From the NCBI RefSeq assembly GCF_011075055.1, contig NC_058147.1:13888001-13952000 (forward strand): a stretch of DNA of 64,000 bases, given 5' to 3'. How positions within the stretch are numbered: the first letter of the stretch is position 1; each line of letters opens with the position of its first letter. The notes beneath the pieces were generated by a model, which worked only from the letters and a program-made list of their open reading frames with translations, searched no databases and had not been told where the DNA came from. Source of the stretch: Mangifera indica (Eukaryota > Streptophyta > Magnoliopsida > Sapindales > Anacardiaceae). A program made the translations under genes and the position numbers. Shown here piece by piece: positions 1 to 10,944 of the stretch.

Positions 1-473
1 TGTTGTCGAAGCTACTGGCATATGCACCATTTTCAAACTCACTAGGGATTTCTCCAATGAGAAGATTGGAAGAGAGATTAAGGCAGGTAAGCTTCAAGAG
101 ACCAAGTTGACGTGGAATTTTTCCAGAAAATTTGTTTTCTGCCAAGTCCAAATTATTAAGGACAGTTAGAGAGCCAACTTCCTCCGGAATTTCTCCTGAG
201 AGCTGATTTCTGCTTAGGTTTAAAAAAGTAAGCTTTTTCCATGCGGTCAAATTTGAGGGAATGGATCCTGAGAGGTTATTTCGATCAAGCCAAAGAATAG
301 TTAAAGAAGGAAGAAGTGTTAGTTCTCTTGGAACTGTACCCGTCAAGAGGTTATTACTGGCCTTAAACACCTGCAGATTCCTCCAAGAACTCACTCCAGC
401 AGTAATTTTACCAGAAAACTTAATTGTTGCTGATGTCAACAGAAGATAGGTTCCCAGAAAAATTTTCAGGAAG
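1..473 (-). pseudogene. LRR receptor-like kinase (HSL1-like, class XI) pseudogene, C-terminal LRR part
   Basis: Reading the minus strand gives typical plant extracellular LRRs, including NLSRNQLSGEIPEEVGSL, LDLAENKFSGKIP and LNLSSNLLIGEIPSEFEN. This is the last part of the LRR domain of class XI receptor kinases related to HSL1, which perceive peptide ligands at the plasma membrane. The membrane span and kinase domain would lie to the left of the window. A one-base frameshift lies near 421-424: one frame reads LPENFSGNLSSVDISNN, the next continues KFSGKITAGVSSWRNL. The other half of the gene is at 6565-7885, and the two halves join in register once the 6.1-kb retrotransposon and one copy of its target duplication are set aside. 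Family assignment is from recognisable LRR consensus. Membership of class XI is well supported; a precise orthologue is not. Confidence 0.82.
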
Positions 474-478
474 CTCAC
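474..478. repeat. 5-bp target-site duplication (CTCAC), left copy
   Basis: CTCAC immediately precedes the left LTR (TGATGC...) and recurs exactly at 6560-6564 after the right LTR. A 5-bp duplication is normal for Ty3/gypsy integration and proves a single insertion event. Confidence 0.93.
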
Positions 479-1130
479 TGATGCAAACCTGCAGATGGAG
501 CAGGACTGCCCTTCACTCCGATGCACTCACTTGCAGGATTGGAATGCCACCTCAACCAGATTTCCCAGGAAAACCCTTCACAGATTCAATCACACAGTGC
601 CATTAACAGCATTTTTAAGGTTTCCATTCGTTGTAATACATCAATGGTAACTAAACACAGATTGTATGAAATCAACAGCAGTGCCTGTATATTCATTGCA
701 TTCATTAATAGATTGTGTACATTTGACATACAAAGTCAATTTCACTTTACAAATTCATAACAAAATATATCCCAAAAGAACAGGACTATTCTGCTGAAAA
801 TACACTTCTTGGTGACCTTCAGCTCTTCGAGAGGCTATCTCTCCCTACTCCCACTTGTTCTTCTTAGTTCCCTCCTCTTTTTCTCTTTCTTCCCGGTTTT
901 TATACTTCTTTCCTAATCCTTTGCACGTTCTGCTGCCCCCAGGGAATGTCACCTCATCTTTTCTATTCCCTAGGATCTGGTACATGCTTCTTGCTTCCAT
1001 TACCTACTGCTCTTGACTCATAATTCTTTCCTGGTTTGTTTTCTCCTCTTGCACTCTCCTAGGTTGGCTGCCACCTGTCTTTCTTCCTTTCTCCTTTGAT
1101 TTCCTTTTAACATATACTCTTGCCTTAACA
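479..1130 (-). repeat. Gypsy 3' LTR
   Basis: Starts TGATGCAAAC and ends CCTTAACA in plus orientation, and matches 5909-6559 along its length. As the element is on the minus strand, this is the downstream (3') LTR. The chromodomain reading frame runs into it and stops at 1004. Confidence 0.93.
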
Positions 1131-4100
1131 TTACCCCTCCCATCAAGAGGCACCTTGTCCTCAAGGTGCAGTGCTGGAAAGAGGTGTTCCAGATGATCAT
1201 AACATTCCCATGAATTTTCACAATCAGGCAACCCTTGCCATTTGATCAACAATTCTAGATTGCCTTGGCTGGAATACTGATGCTCTAACACCTTCTTTGG
1301 CTGAACCTGCAGTTCCAGGTCTTTATTGAGACAGCTAGGCAGTGGCTGACTAATGGCAGTAGCCCCCAATTGCTTCTTTAACTGGGAAATGTGAAAAATA
1401 GGATGAATTTTGGTGCCTTCAGGTAGTTTCAGCTTGTAAGCTACCGGTCCTATCTTCTCCAGCACCTCATACAGACCATAAAAACGAAGACTCAGCTTTT
1501 CATTTGGTCGAGAGGCCAATGAGCGAAATCGATATGGTTGTAACTTGAGGAAAACATGCTCTTTGATCTGGAATTCGACATCTCTTCTATGCTTATTTGC
1601 AGTTCTCTTCATCCTCTCTTGGGCTGATTGCAAATTGTTCTTTAATTCATCTAGAATTAGGTTTCTTCTTTGAATCATAAAGTTAACTTCTTCTACCTTC
1701 GATTCTTCCTCTACCCAGCGAAGAAGTATGGGTGGTTCCCTCCCGTAAAACGCCTTGAATGGAGTCATGCCAGCCGAGCCATGAAACGTCGTGTTGTACT
1801 AATATTCAGCCCATGGTAGCCACCGAGGCCACTCTTTGGGTTGTTTCGAACAAAAACAACGTAGGTACGTTTCAAAACTTCGATTCACGACTTTGGTTTG
1901 CCCATCGATTTGTGGGTGGTATACGGTGCTATGCTTCAAATGTGTTCCAACAGCCTTAAATAATTCTATCCAGAAGTTGCTAAGGAAGATACGGTCTCAA
2001 TTGGTTACTATAGTTTGAGGGAACCCGTGGAGGCATACCACCTCGTTGATAAACACCTCAACCACATCCTTGGCAATTAAAGGATGTCGCATGGGTATAA
2101 AATGTGCATATTTCGTCAACTGATCAACCACAACTAATATTACACTCAGCCATCTCACCTTCAGAAGGCCTTCGATAAAGTCCATGGATAAGTCTTCCCA
2201 AGTGCTAACTGGAATAGGCAACGGTTGCAATAAACCTATAAGAGACAAGGCCTCGTACTTCGTCTCCTTTGACACACATCGCATTCCACCACGAATGCCT
2301 TGACATCTCATTTCATGCCTTCCCAATACAAGACTGAATTAAGCCTCTTACATGTCCTGAAGAACCCAGAATGACCACCCAACGGGGGAGTAGTGAAATT
2401 CAACAAGGAACAAAGGAATAAACCTGGAATGTTTAGGCACCACTAATCGGTTCTTATACAGTAGCCTCCTTCCCTTGAACGTGTAACCTTAATGTGAAGC
2501 AGGGTTGTATAACAAGTCTTGGATAATCCTCTGTAATTTTCCATCCTTGTCCACTTCTTGTTGTAGGTCTTCACCTTCCTCAAAATGCACCACTGACACT
2601 GCCCTGCATTCTTGAGTAAACCTTGGATTCCTAGAAAGTGTATCGACCCTTTTATTTTTGCATCCTGACCGATATATGATCTCAAAGTCATATCCAAGCA
2701 TTTTAACCAACCATTTTTGCTACTCATGCCCTGCTATCTTTTGTTTAGTCAGAAATTTTAAGCTCTTTTGATCCGTACAAACTTTAAAATGTCTTCCTAG
2801 GAGGCAGTGGCACCACTTCTAGAAGGCTAAGACTATTGCCATCAATTCTTTTTTATACACGGACTTACTACGATTTCTCATCGATAATGCCTTGCTCATA
2901 TATGCTAAAGGTCTACCCTCTTGCATTAGTATAGCTCCAACGCCTAAATTGGAGGCGTCAATCTCTATTACAAACTATTTTGAAAAATCAAGAGTTGCCA
3001 AGACAAGGATTGAAATCGTGGCAGTCTTGAGGGCTTCAAAAGCTTGTTGTGATTTGGGTCCCCAACGGAAAGCATTTTTCTTTAGTAAACTCATTAAAGG
3101 TTTCGCAATCTTGCCATATCCCCTCACAAACCTTCTATAATATCCCGTCAGTCTTAAAAAACCTTGTAGTTCCTTCAAATCACATGGAATTGGCTAAGCG
3201 TTCATGTCTCTTATTTTCCTCGGGTCAGCTTCCACCCCCTTTTTGGATACTATATGCCCTAAGTACTCAATTTTATCATATCCGAATGAACACTTCTTTC
3301 GATTCCATGATCCTTAAGAAGTTGTAACACTGTCCTTAAATGTGATAAATGCTCCCAAAATGCCCTGTTGTAGATTAGTATATCGTCAAAAAAGATTAAG
3401 ACAAATTTTCGAAGATGGGGTTTAAAGACTTCGTTCATCAAGCTTTGGAATGTAGAGTGAGCATTGGTTAATCCAATGCCATAATCAGAAACTCGTAGTG
3501 TCCTTCATGTATCCAAAAAGCAGTTTTCTCCATGTCTTCTTCTCGAACCCTTATTTGATGGTACCCTGATTTTAAATCGAGCTTGCTAAACACTTCTTCT
3601 CATCCTAACTCATCTAGCAACTCATCAATCGTGGGAATCTAGAATTTATCTGGGACTGTGATACAGTTGAGGGCCTTGTAATTTACATAGAACCTTTAGC
3701 CTCCATTTTTTTTCAAACCAAAATCACTAGGTTGGAGAATGGACTCACACTAGGCCTCACCACACCTGTTGTCAGCATTTCCCTAACTAATTTCTCAATT
3801 TCATTTTTCTGATAATACGGATACTTGTAGGGTCTTAAGTTTTGGGGTTACAAGCCTTGAAGCAATCATATGGCATGATGTTGATTCCTTTGGGGTGGAA
3901 GTCCTTGTGGTTCTGTAAACAATATTTTGAATTCTTCTAAAATTTCCACGATGGCTGGATGAGAATCTAACTCCTCTTTCTCAGTTGTTTCAGTCATCAC
4001 AGTCAACCTAACCCAATATCCTTCCTCTTCAATGGTCACTAATTTACACAGAGTTTTAAGAGAGGATTATAGCCGCATAAGTGGAAAATTCCCCCTGAGT

Positions 4101-4588
4101 TCCACCCTCTTTCCATTCCACCAAAATTTCATGTACTGGCTACTCTAATTAACCTTGACTTCCCTTAAATTTTTTAACCAATCAACCCTAAGGATAACAT
4201 CGATTCCTCCCAACCAAAAAGGAAGGAAGTCTAGTTGCATGGGAATGTCATTCATTGTTAGCTTTACCCCTCTACAATGTCCCACTCCTTGTATTTTCCT
4301 ATCATCGCCTAACACCACAAAATACTTGGCAGCTTGTACCGACAAACCCAATTCCTGCACTAGCTTATTAGAAAGGAAGTTATATGTAGCCACACTATCC
4401 ACCAAGATAATTATCTCCTTCCCTTGTATGTTCCTCATCAATTTCATGATCTTCGAAGAGTCAAAACCCACCATAGAACTACGATTCAAATTGATCTCTC
4501 CTTCGAGACCCTTGATTTGAGTGTCTCCGTTAACCTTTTCTCTTAGCTTCTCCTTAGTTTCTTCATCTCTAATTACCATAACTCTCAA
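1004..4588 (-). pseudogene. Gypsy pol pseudogene: protease, RT, RNase H, integrase, chromodomain
   Basis: Domains can be followed in order on the minus strand, with frame changes. Protease (4588-4145) has ILVDSVATYNFLS, so the DSG active-site triplet is DSV here. RT (about 3720-3259) keeps the catalytic FFDDILIY. Connection/RNase H (3178-2443) includes GFLRLTGYYRRFV and DTLSRNPR. Integrase (2326-1004) includes STWEDLSMDFIEGL and the late motif MTPFKAFYGREPP. At 1997-2010 the second catalytic Asp region reads TIVTN followed by TGA, so that acidic residue is Asn and the frame is cut. The chromodomain follows at about 1330-1140, and a basic tail (VKRKSKEKGRKTGG) extends into the 3' LTR. Several stops and shifts separate these blocks; no functional polyprotein can be made. 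Confidence 0.9.
1131..1146 (-). other. Gypsy polypurine tract
   Basis: On the minus strand GATGGGAGGGGTAA directly abuts the 3' LTR, the expected place for the plus-strand primer. The tract is also coding: it falls in LDGRGNV of the chromodomain frame. Confidence 0.8.
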
Positions 4589-4599
4589 TTGGCGAAATC

Positions 4600-5891
4600 A
4601 ATAATGATGGCCCGACACGAATTTCTCATGACAACAAAAGGATAGGCTTTTCTCTACTTTTGCTTGAAACTCCTTATTGGAGAGATGTCAAAAATTTCCT
4701 TTTCATTGAGGTAGCTAGGACGAAGCTCCGATGCTTGGGGTGGGTCGTTGATTGATGTTGGTTATCGACTGCATTGCTGAAGGGCTGGTTTTGTTATGGA
4801 AAGAGGGGCGGGTTTCATTTTGGGCTCGGTTTGGGTCGCTAGGTGAGTTAATCATTGGGCTCTAAGTCTAGGGGCAAAAAGAGGTTTAGGCTAGCATAAA
4901 GGGTGTCACCTGATTGGGCCAGTTGCTTGAAGTGGATGCACTTAGGCTAGGTGCAACGAGGACTAGGCTGACATAGGTTGGGTAAAGGCGTCTGGTCGTC
5001 TGAGTTTGGGTCTTCGGGTAGTTTCTTCCTGACCTCAACACATAGCATTCATCAATGACCTGATTTTTTTCTCTCCACCTGATGCATCTGCATTATCATC
5101 TCTGTCAATGTCCAAGGGTAGAACATCCTTACCCCTGATCGAATCTCATCTATTAACCCATTCATGAAGATAACCTTTATCTTGTCTTCTGAAAGGTCAT
5201 TAACGGTCATCGAAAGAAGTTCAAATCTACCGTGATACTTCTATACTAACCCTTATTGTGAGAGTGCAAAGAGTTCTTTTTCTATTGTCCATTCATCCGT
5301 CAGTGGAAACTGCTCCAATACCTCTCTCTTAAATGCCTCCCACCTTGAAAAAGCTTGGTGTTTTTCTCGCCACTGTAACCAATGCAGTACATCTCCCTCT
5401 ATACAAACTCCGACAAAAGTCAATTTCTCTAATTCTATCAACCTATTCACCCAGAAATAGCATTCCACCTTTGATATCTAATCCAAAGCCTATGTTTCTC
5501 TAAATAGGGGTAGTTCCAACCTATGATACTGTAAGTCTCTCCTATTCCCTTCAATCGCCTCTCCTTATCCTCTATCTATGTTATTCATTCCTCTTCCCTT
5601 ATTAACAACCTTTTCAGCTCGTTCAAGCTATGGTATTGGGGGTTCTCCCTGTGGGGGAGAGTAAGATGGTGACGGACTAGGTTTCATGGGTGTCTTGCCC
5701 TTGTCATTTCCCTCACGTGCAGATGTCATTTCCCTAGACTCCCTTAAGTATTCTATGATGGTTTCTATACTAGATTCTATTTTCTCTATTCTGGCATCTC
5801 CGTTCCTCATATATGTTTGTAACTCCTCTAACCCTTCTTTCATTGTCGTTAACTTTAATTCCACTCTCTCTACCCTGGCTTCCATCCTCAT
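4600..5891 (-). pseudogene. Gypsy gag pseudogene
   Basis: The likely start is the ATG at 5891, just after the primer-binding site, giving MRMEARVERVELKLTTMKEG and a charged coiled-coil-like N-terminus. The retrotransposon gag fold appears at 5468-5253 (VNRLIELEKLTFVGVCIEGD, then FKREVLEQF). Near 4660-4600 a zinc-knuckle-like FCHEKFVSGHH precedes the protease. Stops lie between the blocks, for example just after PPIP at 5628. In an active element gag packages the RNA into virus-like particles in the cytoplasm. Confidence 0.82.
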
Positions 5892-5894
5892 TAT

Positions 5895-5906
5895 GCTTTG
5901 ATACCA
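5895..5906 (-). other. Gypsy primer-binding site (initiator Met tRNA type)
   Basis: The minus strand reads TGGTATCAAAGC two bases inside the 5' LTR. The usual plant tRNA-iMet site is TGGTATCAGAGC, so there is one G-to-A difference. Confidence 0.85.
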
Positions 5907-5908
5907 GT

Positions 5909-6559
5909 TGATGCAAACTTGTAGATGGAGCAAGACTGCCCTTCACTCTGATGCACTCACTTGGAGGATTGGAATGCCACCTCAACCAGATTTCCCAGGA
6001 AAACCCTTCATAGATTCAATCACACAGTGCCATTAACAGCATTTTTAAGGTTTCCATTCATTGTAATACATCAATGGTAACTAAACACAAATTATATGAA
6101 ATCAATAGTAGTGTTTGTATATTCATTGCATTCATTAATAGATTGTGTACATTTGACATACAAAGTCTATTTCACTTTACAAATTCATAACAAAATATAT
6201 CCCTAAAGAACAGGACTATTCTGCTCAAAATACACTTCTTGGTAACCTTTAGCTCTTCGAGAGGTTGTCTCTCCTTACACCTACTTGTTCTTCTTAGTTC
6301 CTTCTTTTTTTCTCTTTCTTCCTAATTTTTATACTTTTGTCCTAATCCTTTGCATGTTCTGCTACCCCCAAAGAATGTCACCTCATCTTTTCTATTCCTT
6401 AGGATCTGGTACATGCTTCTTGCTTCTATTACCTGCTGCTTTTAACTCATAATTCTTTCCTAGTTTATTTTCTCCTCTTGCACTCTCCCTGGTTGGCTAC
6501 CACTTGTCTTTCTTCCTTTCTCCTTTGATTTCCTTTTAACATATACTCTTGCCTTAACA
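5909..6559 (-). repeat. Gypsy 5' LTR
   Basis: Begins TGATGCAAACTTG and ends GCCTTAACA in plus orientation; nearly the same length as the other LTR (651 versus 652 bp). It lies next to the primer-binding site, so it is the upstream LTR of this minus-strand element. Confidence 0.93.
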
Positions 6560-6564
6560 CTCAC
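6560..6564. repeat. 5-bp target-site duplication (CTCAC), right copy
   Basis: Exact copy of 474-478. It lies inside the LRR sequence FTGE/LPENFS of the interrupted receptor gene. Confidence 0.93.
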
Positions 6565-7885
6565 CAGTGAACATATTATCATTTATCAATACATCTGACA
6601 AATTTGATGTCGTCCACAGCCCTATAGGAATTTTCCCACTAAAACTATTGTTGTGAATCTAGATTCTTAACAAACTATTATAATTCCCAAGTGATTCTGG
6701 TAATTTTTTGCTGAGATTGTTATCAAATGCTATTAGTCCCAACAACTTACTTCTAGCACATAAGTATTCAGGCAACTTACCTGTAAAGTTATTGGAAGCA
6801 ACTCAAACCTAGTAAGTGCTGAATATCCACCAAAGTTTAGAGGAAGGGCACCTGATAATTAGTTGCTAAACAATCTAACATCTATCAAACTCAGAATCCC
6901 CCAACCTTTTTTGGGATTTCGCTTGATAATTGATTGTACATCAAAATCTACTTTTCCAAATTTTCAAGCTTCCCAAAATCATTTGGTATTGTCCCAATCA
7001 AATTGTTCTGTGACAGATCAATGACAGTTAGGTTTAGTAATTGAACAACCTGTGGAATCTCTGCCAACATCAAGTTTATATAAAGAAATAATCTACTTAA
7101 ATTCTTCAAAATGAAAATACCGTTTGGAATTTTTCCAGTCAAACCATTACTTGATAAGTCCTGTGTCTCAAGCGCAGTCATATTGCCAACTGATTCAGGA
7201 ATTTCACTAATCAAATTTGCTTCAGCCATTAATAAACTCTTCAGGTTTCTCAGTTGTGAGAAATTTGAAAGTAGCTTTGATGGCACAAATTTTGTATTAC
7301 ATGACAACTCTAGTTGCTCCAGATTTTTCAGATTGCCAATATCTGATGGGAAAGAACTGTTAAACTGATTTTGAGAAAGCTGAAGTACTTTAAGTTTCGT
7401 TATTTATTCAATAGTGGTAGGAATGTTAAATGAAAAGTTATTGGAGGCTAGGCTGAGGTACCAGAGCTGAGACAAGCTATCGATATCATAAGGAATGAGA
7501 CCAACAATAAAGTTCTCAGAGAGGTCTAGGTGCTAAAGTTTAGAACAATTGTAAAGAATCGTTGGAAATAGGCTGGAAAGATAGTTGTAATGTAGGTCTA
7601 GGTGGGTTAGATTTTTAAGGTTGCAAATAAAGGATGGGATTGATTGAGAGATACTACTGTTGTGATGGAATTGCAAGTGTAGGTTATTTCAGGCCAAGAG
7701 TAGTTATTAGTGTTGGATGGGTTCTAGTGAGCGATGGATGGTAGATTTTGCCAATGTTGCTTTAGTTTCATAAGCAATGCATGTTCTTCATCATACAGTT
7801 AGGGATTTGCAATTGCATAGCCATTGAAGATGAAGAGAAAGGTGTAGAGTAGGATTGCTATTGCAATCATGGTAAAATTGAACAT
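6565..7885 (-). pseudogene. LRR receptor-like kinase (HSL1-like) pseudogene, N-terminal part
   Basis: The start is the ATG at 7885-7883, giving a hydrophobic signal peptide (MFNFTMIAIAILLYTFLFIF). An LRRNT-like segment (LYDEEHALLMKLKQHWQN) and a long series of LRRs follow, such as NLKNLTHLDLHYNYL, SVGNMTALETQDLSSNGLTG and LNLTVIDLSQNNLIGTIP. Stops interrupt it: TAA at 7801-7799 just after the signal peptide, TAG at 7726-7724 near SIAH, and others in the LRRs (for example around 7535 and 7405). Some frameshifts are also needed. The 3' half is at 1-473. The family senses secreted peptides at the plasma membrane. Even without the retrotransposon this copy could not make a receptor. Confidence 0.85.
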
Positions 7886-9187
7886 TTTGGTTGAATTGGG
7901 TATTTTGTTTCCACCTTACTTTGTTTTAAAGGATTGTCATGTTGTCTTGTAAAAATAACACGCGTGTGAAGGTATCAGTGTTAAAGAAGAAGAAGTTGAC
8001 CACAAAATACATTAATGATTGGTTGTGTTTCTTGTAAAGCAAAGTTTAGGCCTATAATGAGACCCAATTAGAAAAAGTTAATTAGGTTTGGTTTTCAGGG
8101 TTTATAGAGTAATAAAGACTTCTTTGTTTGGTTTTCTGATTCTGGACAACGATCGACCACAAAATACTTCATTTTCGAAAGAATATTATGATCATCATGT
8201 TCATTAACCTCCATTTTGATCATCATTGTTAACCACTTTAAAGTCTTATAAAGAGTAAATAAACCTAGAAGTGTATATAGCTTTACTTCATTCAAAAGAA
8301 TTTGAGATGTGAATACTACTTAAAATGTGTGTACTATTACAAGACTGTCAAAACTGTTAGAAATAATTTAACACAAAAATTTATGCAGACAGCTATGAGT
8401 ATGTATGGAAAGAATTCAACAAAAAAGTACGAAATTAAGATAGTCTTAAATATGTCAAGATTAATTAGAAATATATCACAAGAAGTTTATATGACATATA
8501 TATATTAGAAATCTGTCAAGCTTTTTGGAAAAAAGACATTACAAAAAACTTTAATTTAGACAAAACTTTCAGCATCTGTGTCAATTACCAACCCCCATCA
8601 ACACTGCAAGAATTTTGATGAGTTGTTTACCCCTTTCTACACCCAAGAATATTGATAATTAAAAAATACTCTGAACATACATGTAGATAATGTTAAAATC
8701 AAACACAATGACTTGCATAATAAGAACTAGACTTTACCTTAAGCCTTTAAATTAGTAACTCATCAAGTTTAATCATAAATTGATCAACTACTTGATCATT
8801 TGCTCTCACAGTGCCATATAAGTCTAATAAACTTGATATTTTAAAAGTTTATTTATTTTTTTAATGTATACGATGTTTGAGATCTTATGTTAGATTATTC
8901 TCAACATAATTTACCCCAAAAATTGAAAGACAATTATGAGTTTGTCAGGTGTTTAGAAATTTGACTATATACAAGGTTTGTCAACCATGTTCTACAGGAA
9001 AGACTTTAACAAATATGATTTAAAGAATCTTACCATTTTCTTATCCTTGTCAAGACTTTATAATTATAATGTCTTTCCTATCCCTACTAAGGCATAAGAA
9101 CCTCTACAAGATTTAAGACATAAAAGCCCTAAAGGTTTGATGTACTAATAAACATCCTTCTAAAGTTTTCGAGATAACAAAACCCTA
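7886..9187. other. Intergenic DNA upstream of the LRR receptor-kinase pseudogene
   Basis: AT-rich, with no coding signal I can support. Segments around 8345-8400 and 8915-9000 resemble each other and the region 15410-15480 (shared wording such as ...AAAAATTgAAAGACAaTTATGAGT), so an old dispersed repeat is present. The copia element begins at 9188. Confidence 0.45.
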
Positions 9188-9817
9188 TGTGAATCTGTGA
9201 CATAAAACTAATGGTAGTCTTGTAAATTAAGAGCAAAGTTTAGGCTATAGTTATTGTCCAGGGGCAGTTTTTTCTTTGCTTGATTAAGTGTTTTAACTAA
9301 TGGTTATAAACCAATAGTTGGTTTTGAGAAAGTGAAGAGAGAAAAGCATTTACGTTAGCTGTTTCTTTCGAAAGAAAATAGACTGCCTTTGGGTGTGAAT
9401 ATTATTTTTTCTCTGGTTCCTCCATTCTTCTCTGCTAGGGTTTAAAGAAAATGCATGAATCCACTATATTTTCATAGATCTAGTTGTCTAAACACTTGAG
9501 TCAGTGTACAAGGTCACTGTGATGCTCGGGTTTAAGAAGGATTCGAGTCGGCAAGGCTGGATTCATTTCCATTTGTGTCTGTAATGCTAGATTGGCTTTT
9601 GAATCTGTAAGTTATACTATTTTTCTTACTAATTAGTGGATTTGCTAAAGGATTCCTTTGCCTTGGATGTGCGGTTCTAATCTTTTAAACCCAAACCAAG
9701 TAAATTTGGTGTGTTGATTTGTGTATTGTTTATTATATGATTCTTGTGCAATTCTTGACTGAAAATCGATCTGAATCTCTGATTAATATTCAAACTCGGT
9801 AAAATAAAATATTAACA
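9188..9817 (+). repeat. Copia-1 5' LTR
   Basis: 630 bp from TGTGAATCTGTGACATAAAAC to AAATATTAACA; matches 14166-14753. It contains a stretch near 9255-9300 that is missing or replaced in the 3' copy, explaining the length difference. Confidence 0.92.
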
Positions 9818-9819
9818 AG

Positions 9820-9831
9820 TGGTATCAGAGC
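9820..9831 (+). other. Copia-1 primer-binding site
   Basis: TGGTATCAGAGC lies two bases after the 5' LTR, an exact match to the plant initiator methionine tRNA 3' end. Confidence 0.92.
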
Positions 9832-10123
9832 ACTCTTGAGTTGAATATTACTATTCTTGTTTGAGAAAAATTGTTTAGAGTGTTTCTTAGTTCAAGATTT
9901 ATTTATCTTGTTGTTCTTTATATTCTATTATTGCCATTTTGAAAGAGCTAAAATTATTTTGCTTGCTATTTGTTCTCTGTTTGCCGATTGTGACTATACT
10001 GTTCATGTGTTTGATATTTTGTCAGTGTGGCTTAAAGAAATTAAAATAAATAAATAGCTTGTTTTGTTCTCTTTCTGTTATTGTGGGTAATAAAGAACTG
10101 AATTAGTAAACACTTGAATAACA

Positions 10124-10894
10124 ATGGCTCAAACAAAAATTGATGTTGAGAGATTTGATAGGAAGGGTGATTTTAATATGTAGAGAAAGAAAATGTATGT
10201 TGTTCTTGTTCATCAAAAATGTGCTAAGACATTTGGTGGTGAATTTACTCTCCCTAAAAATATGGACCCTGATATGAAATCTGAAATTTTAGAAACTGCA
10301 TATAGTCTTCTTATCTTGCATTTATCTGATAATGTCTTAAGACAGGTTGATAATGAAAACACCGCTGCAAAGGTTTGGTTGAAATTAGAGTCACTGTATA
10401 TGACTAAGTCCCTAACTAATAAAATCTACCTGAAGGAACAATTGTTTGGTTTTAAAATGGATTCTGATAAATCTCTTGATGATAATCTAGATGATTTTAA
10501 TAAAATTGTCATTAGTTTGGCTAATATTAAAGAGAATATATCTAATGAAAACCAAGCAATAATCATCTTGAACTCTTTACCTGATTGTTTTAAAGATGTT
10601 AAAGCTGCAATAAAATATGGTAAGGAGTCTTTGTCTTTAGATGATCTATTGGGTGCCTTAAAATCAAAAGATTTAGAAATTAAATTTGAAAGGAAGACAA
10701 TCAATGAAGGCCTTCAGGTTAGAGGTAGGACTGAAAAGAGAAATAATCAGAAAAATAGGAAAACCTCTAAATCCAAATCAAAGAGTAAGAAAACTTGTTG
10801 GCAGTGTCTTAAAGAGGGTCATTTTAAGAAGAATTGTCCGAAAAAAAAGAAATTGTATAATAATAATAACAATTATGAAAACATGACACAGTAA
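10124..10894 (+). pseudogene. Copia-1 gag pseudogene
   Basis: The likely start ATG at 10124 gives MAQTKIDVERFDRKGDFNM followed by TAG (10181-10183) where copia gags usually have Trp. The frame then continues for 233 residues with the UBN2-type gag core (AAKVWLKLESLYMTKSLTNK). It ends in a basic region and a CCHC zinc knuckle, CWQCLKEGHFKKNC, near 10795-10840. A TAA at 10892 separates it from protease, whereas copia elements normally encode one continuous gag-pol. Confidence 0.87.
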
Positions 10895-10944
10895 ATTTCC
10901 TAAAAGAGTATGAGAGTGCTAAGGTTCTTACATTAACAGAGAGA

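Larger units (their letters stand above)
479..6559 (-). mobile_element. Ty3/gypsy chromovirus-type LTR retrotransposon, full length, inactivated
   Basis: A 6,081-bp element with two LTRs of about 650 bp, a polypurine tract, a methionine-initiator-type primer-binding site and the minus-strand domain order gag, protease, RT, RNase H, integrase, chromodomain. The order integrase after RT defines Ty3/gypsy. The C-terminal chromodomain (LLIKWQGLPDCENSWE) places it among chromoviruses, whose chromodomain steers integration to marked chromatin; the clade is undecided. The coding region is broken by many stops and frameshifts, so the copy cannot move on its own. It sits in the LRR region of a receptor-kinase gene in the same orientation as that gene. 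The two LTRs differ mostly by C/T and G/A changes, so the insertion is not recent. Confidence 0.93.

Noticed and set aside
8095..8508. Open frames on both strands (minus 8095-8295, plus 8302-8508)
   Set aside because: Short, AT-driven composition, no family resemblance and no splice or promoter context.
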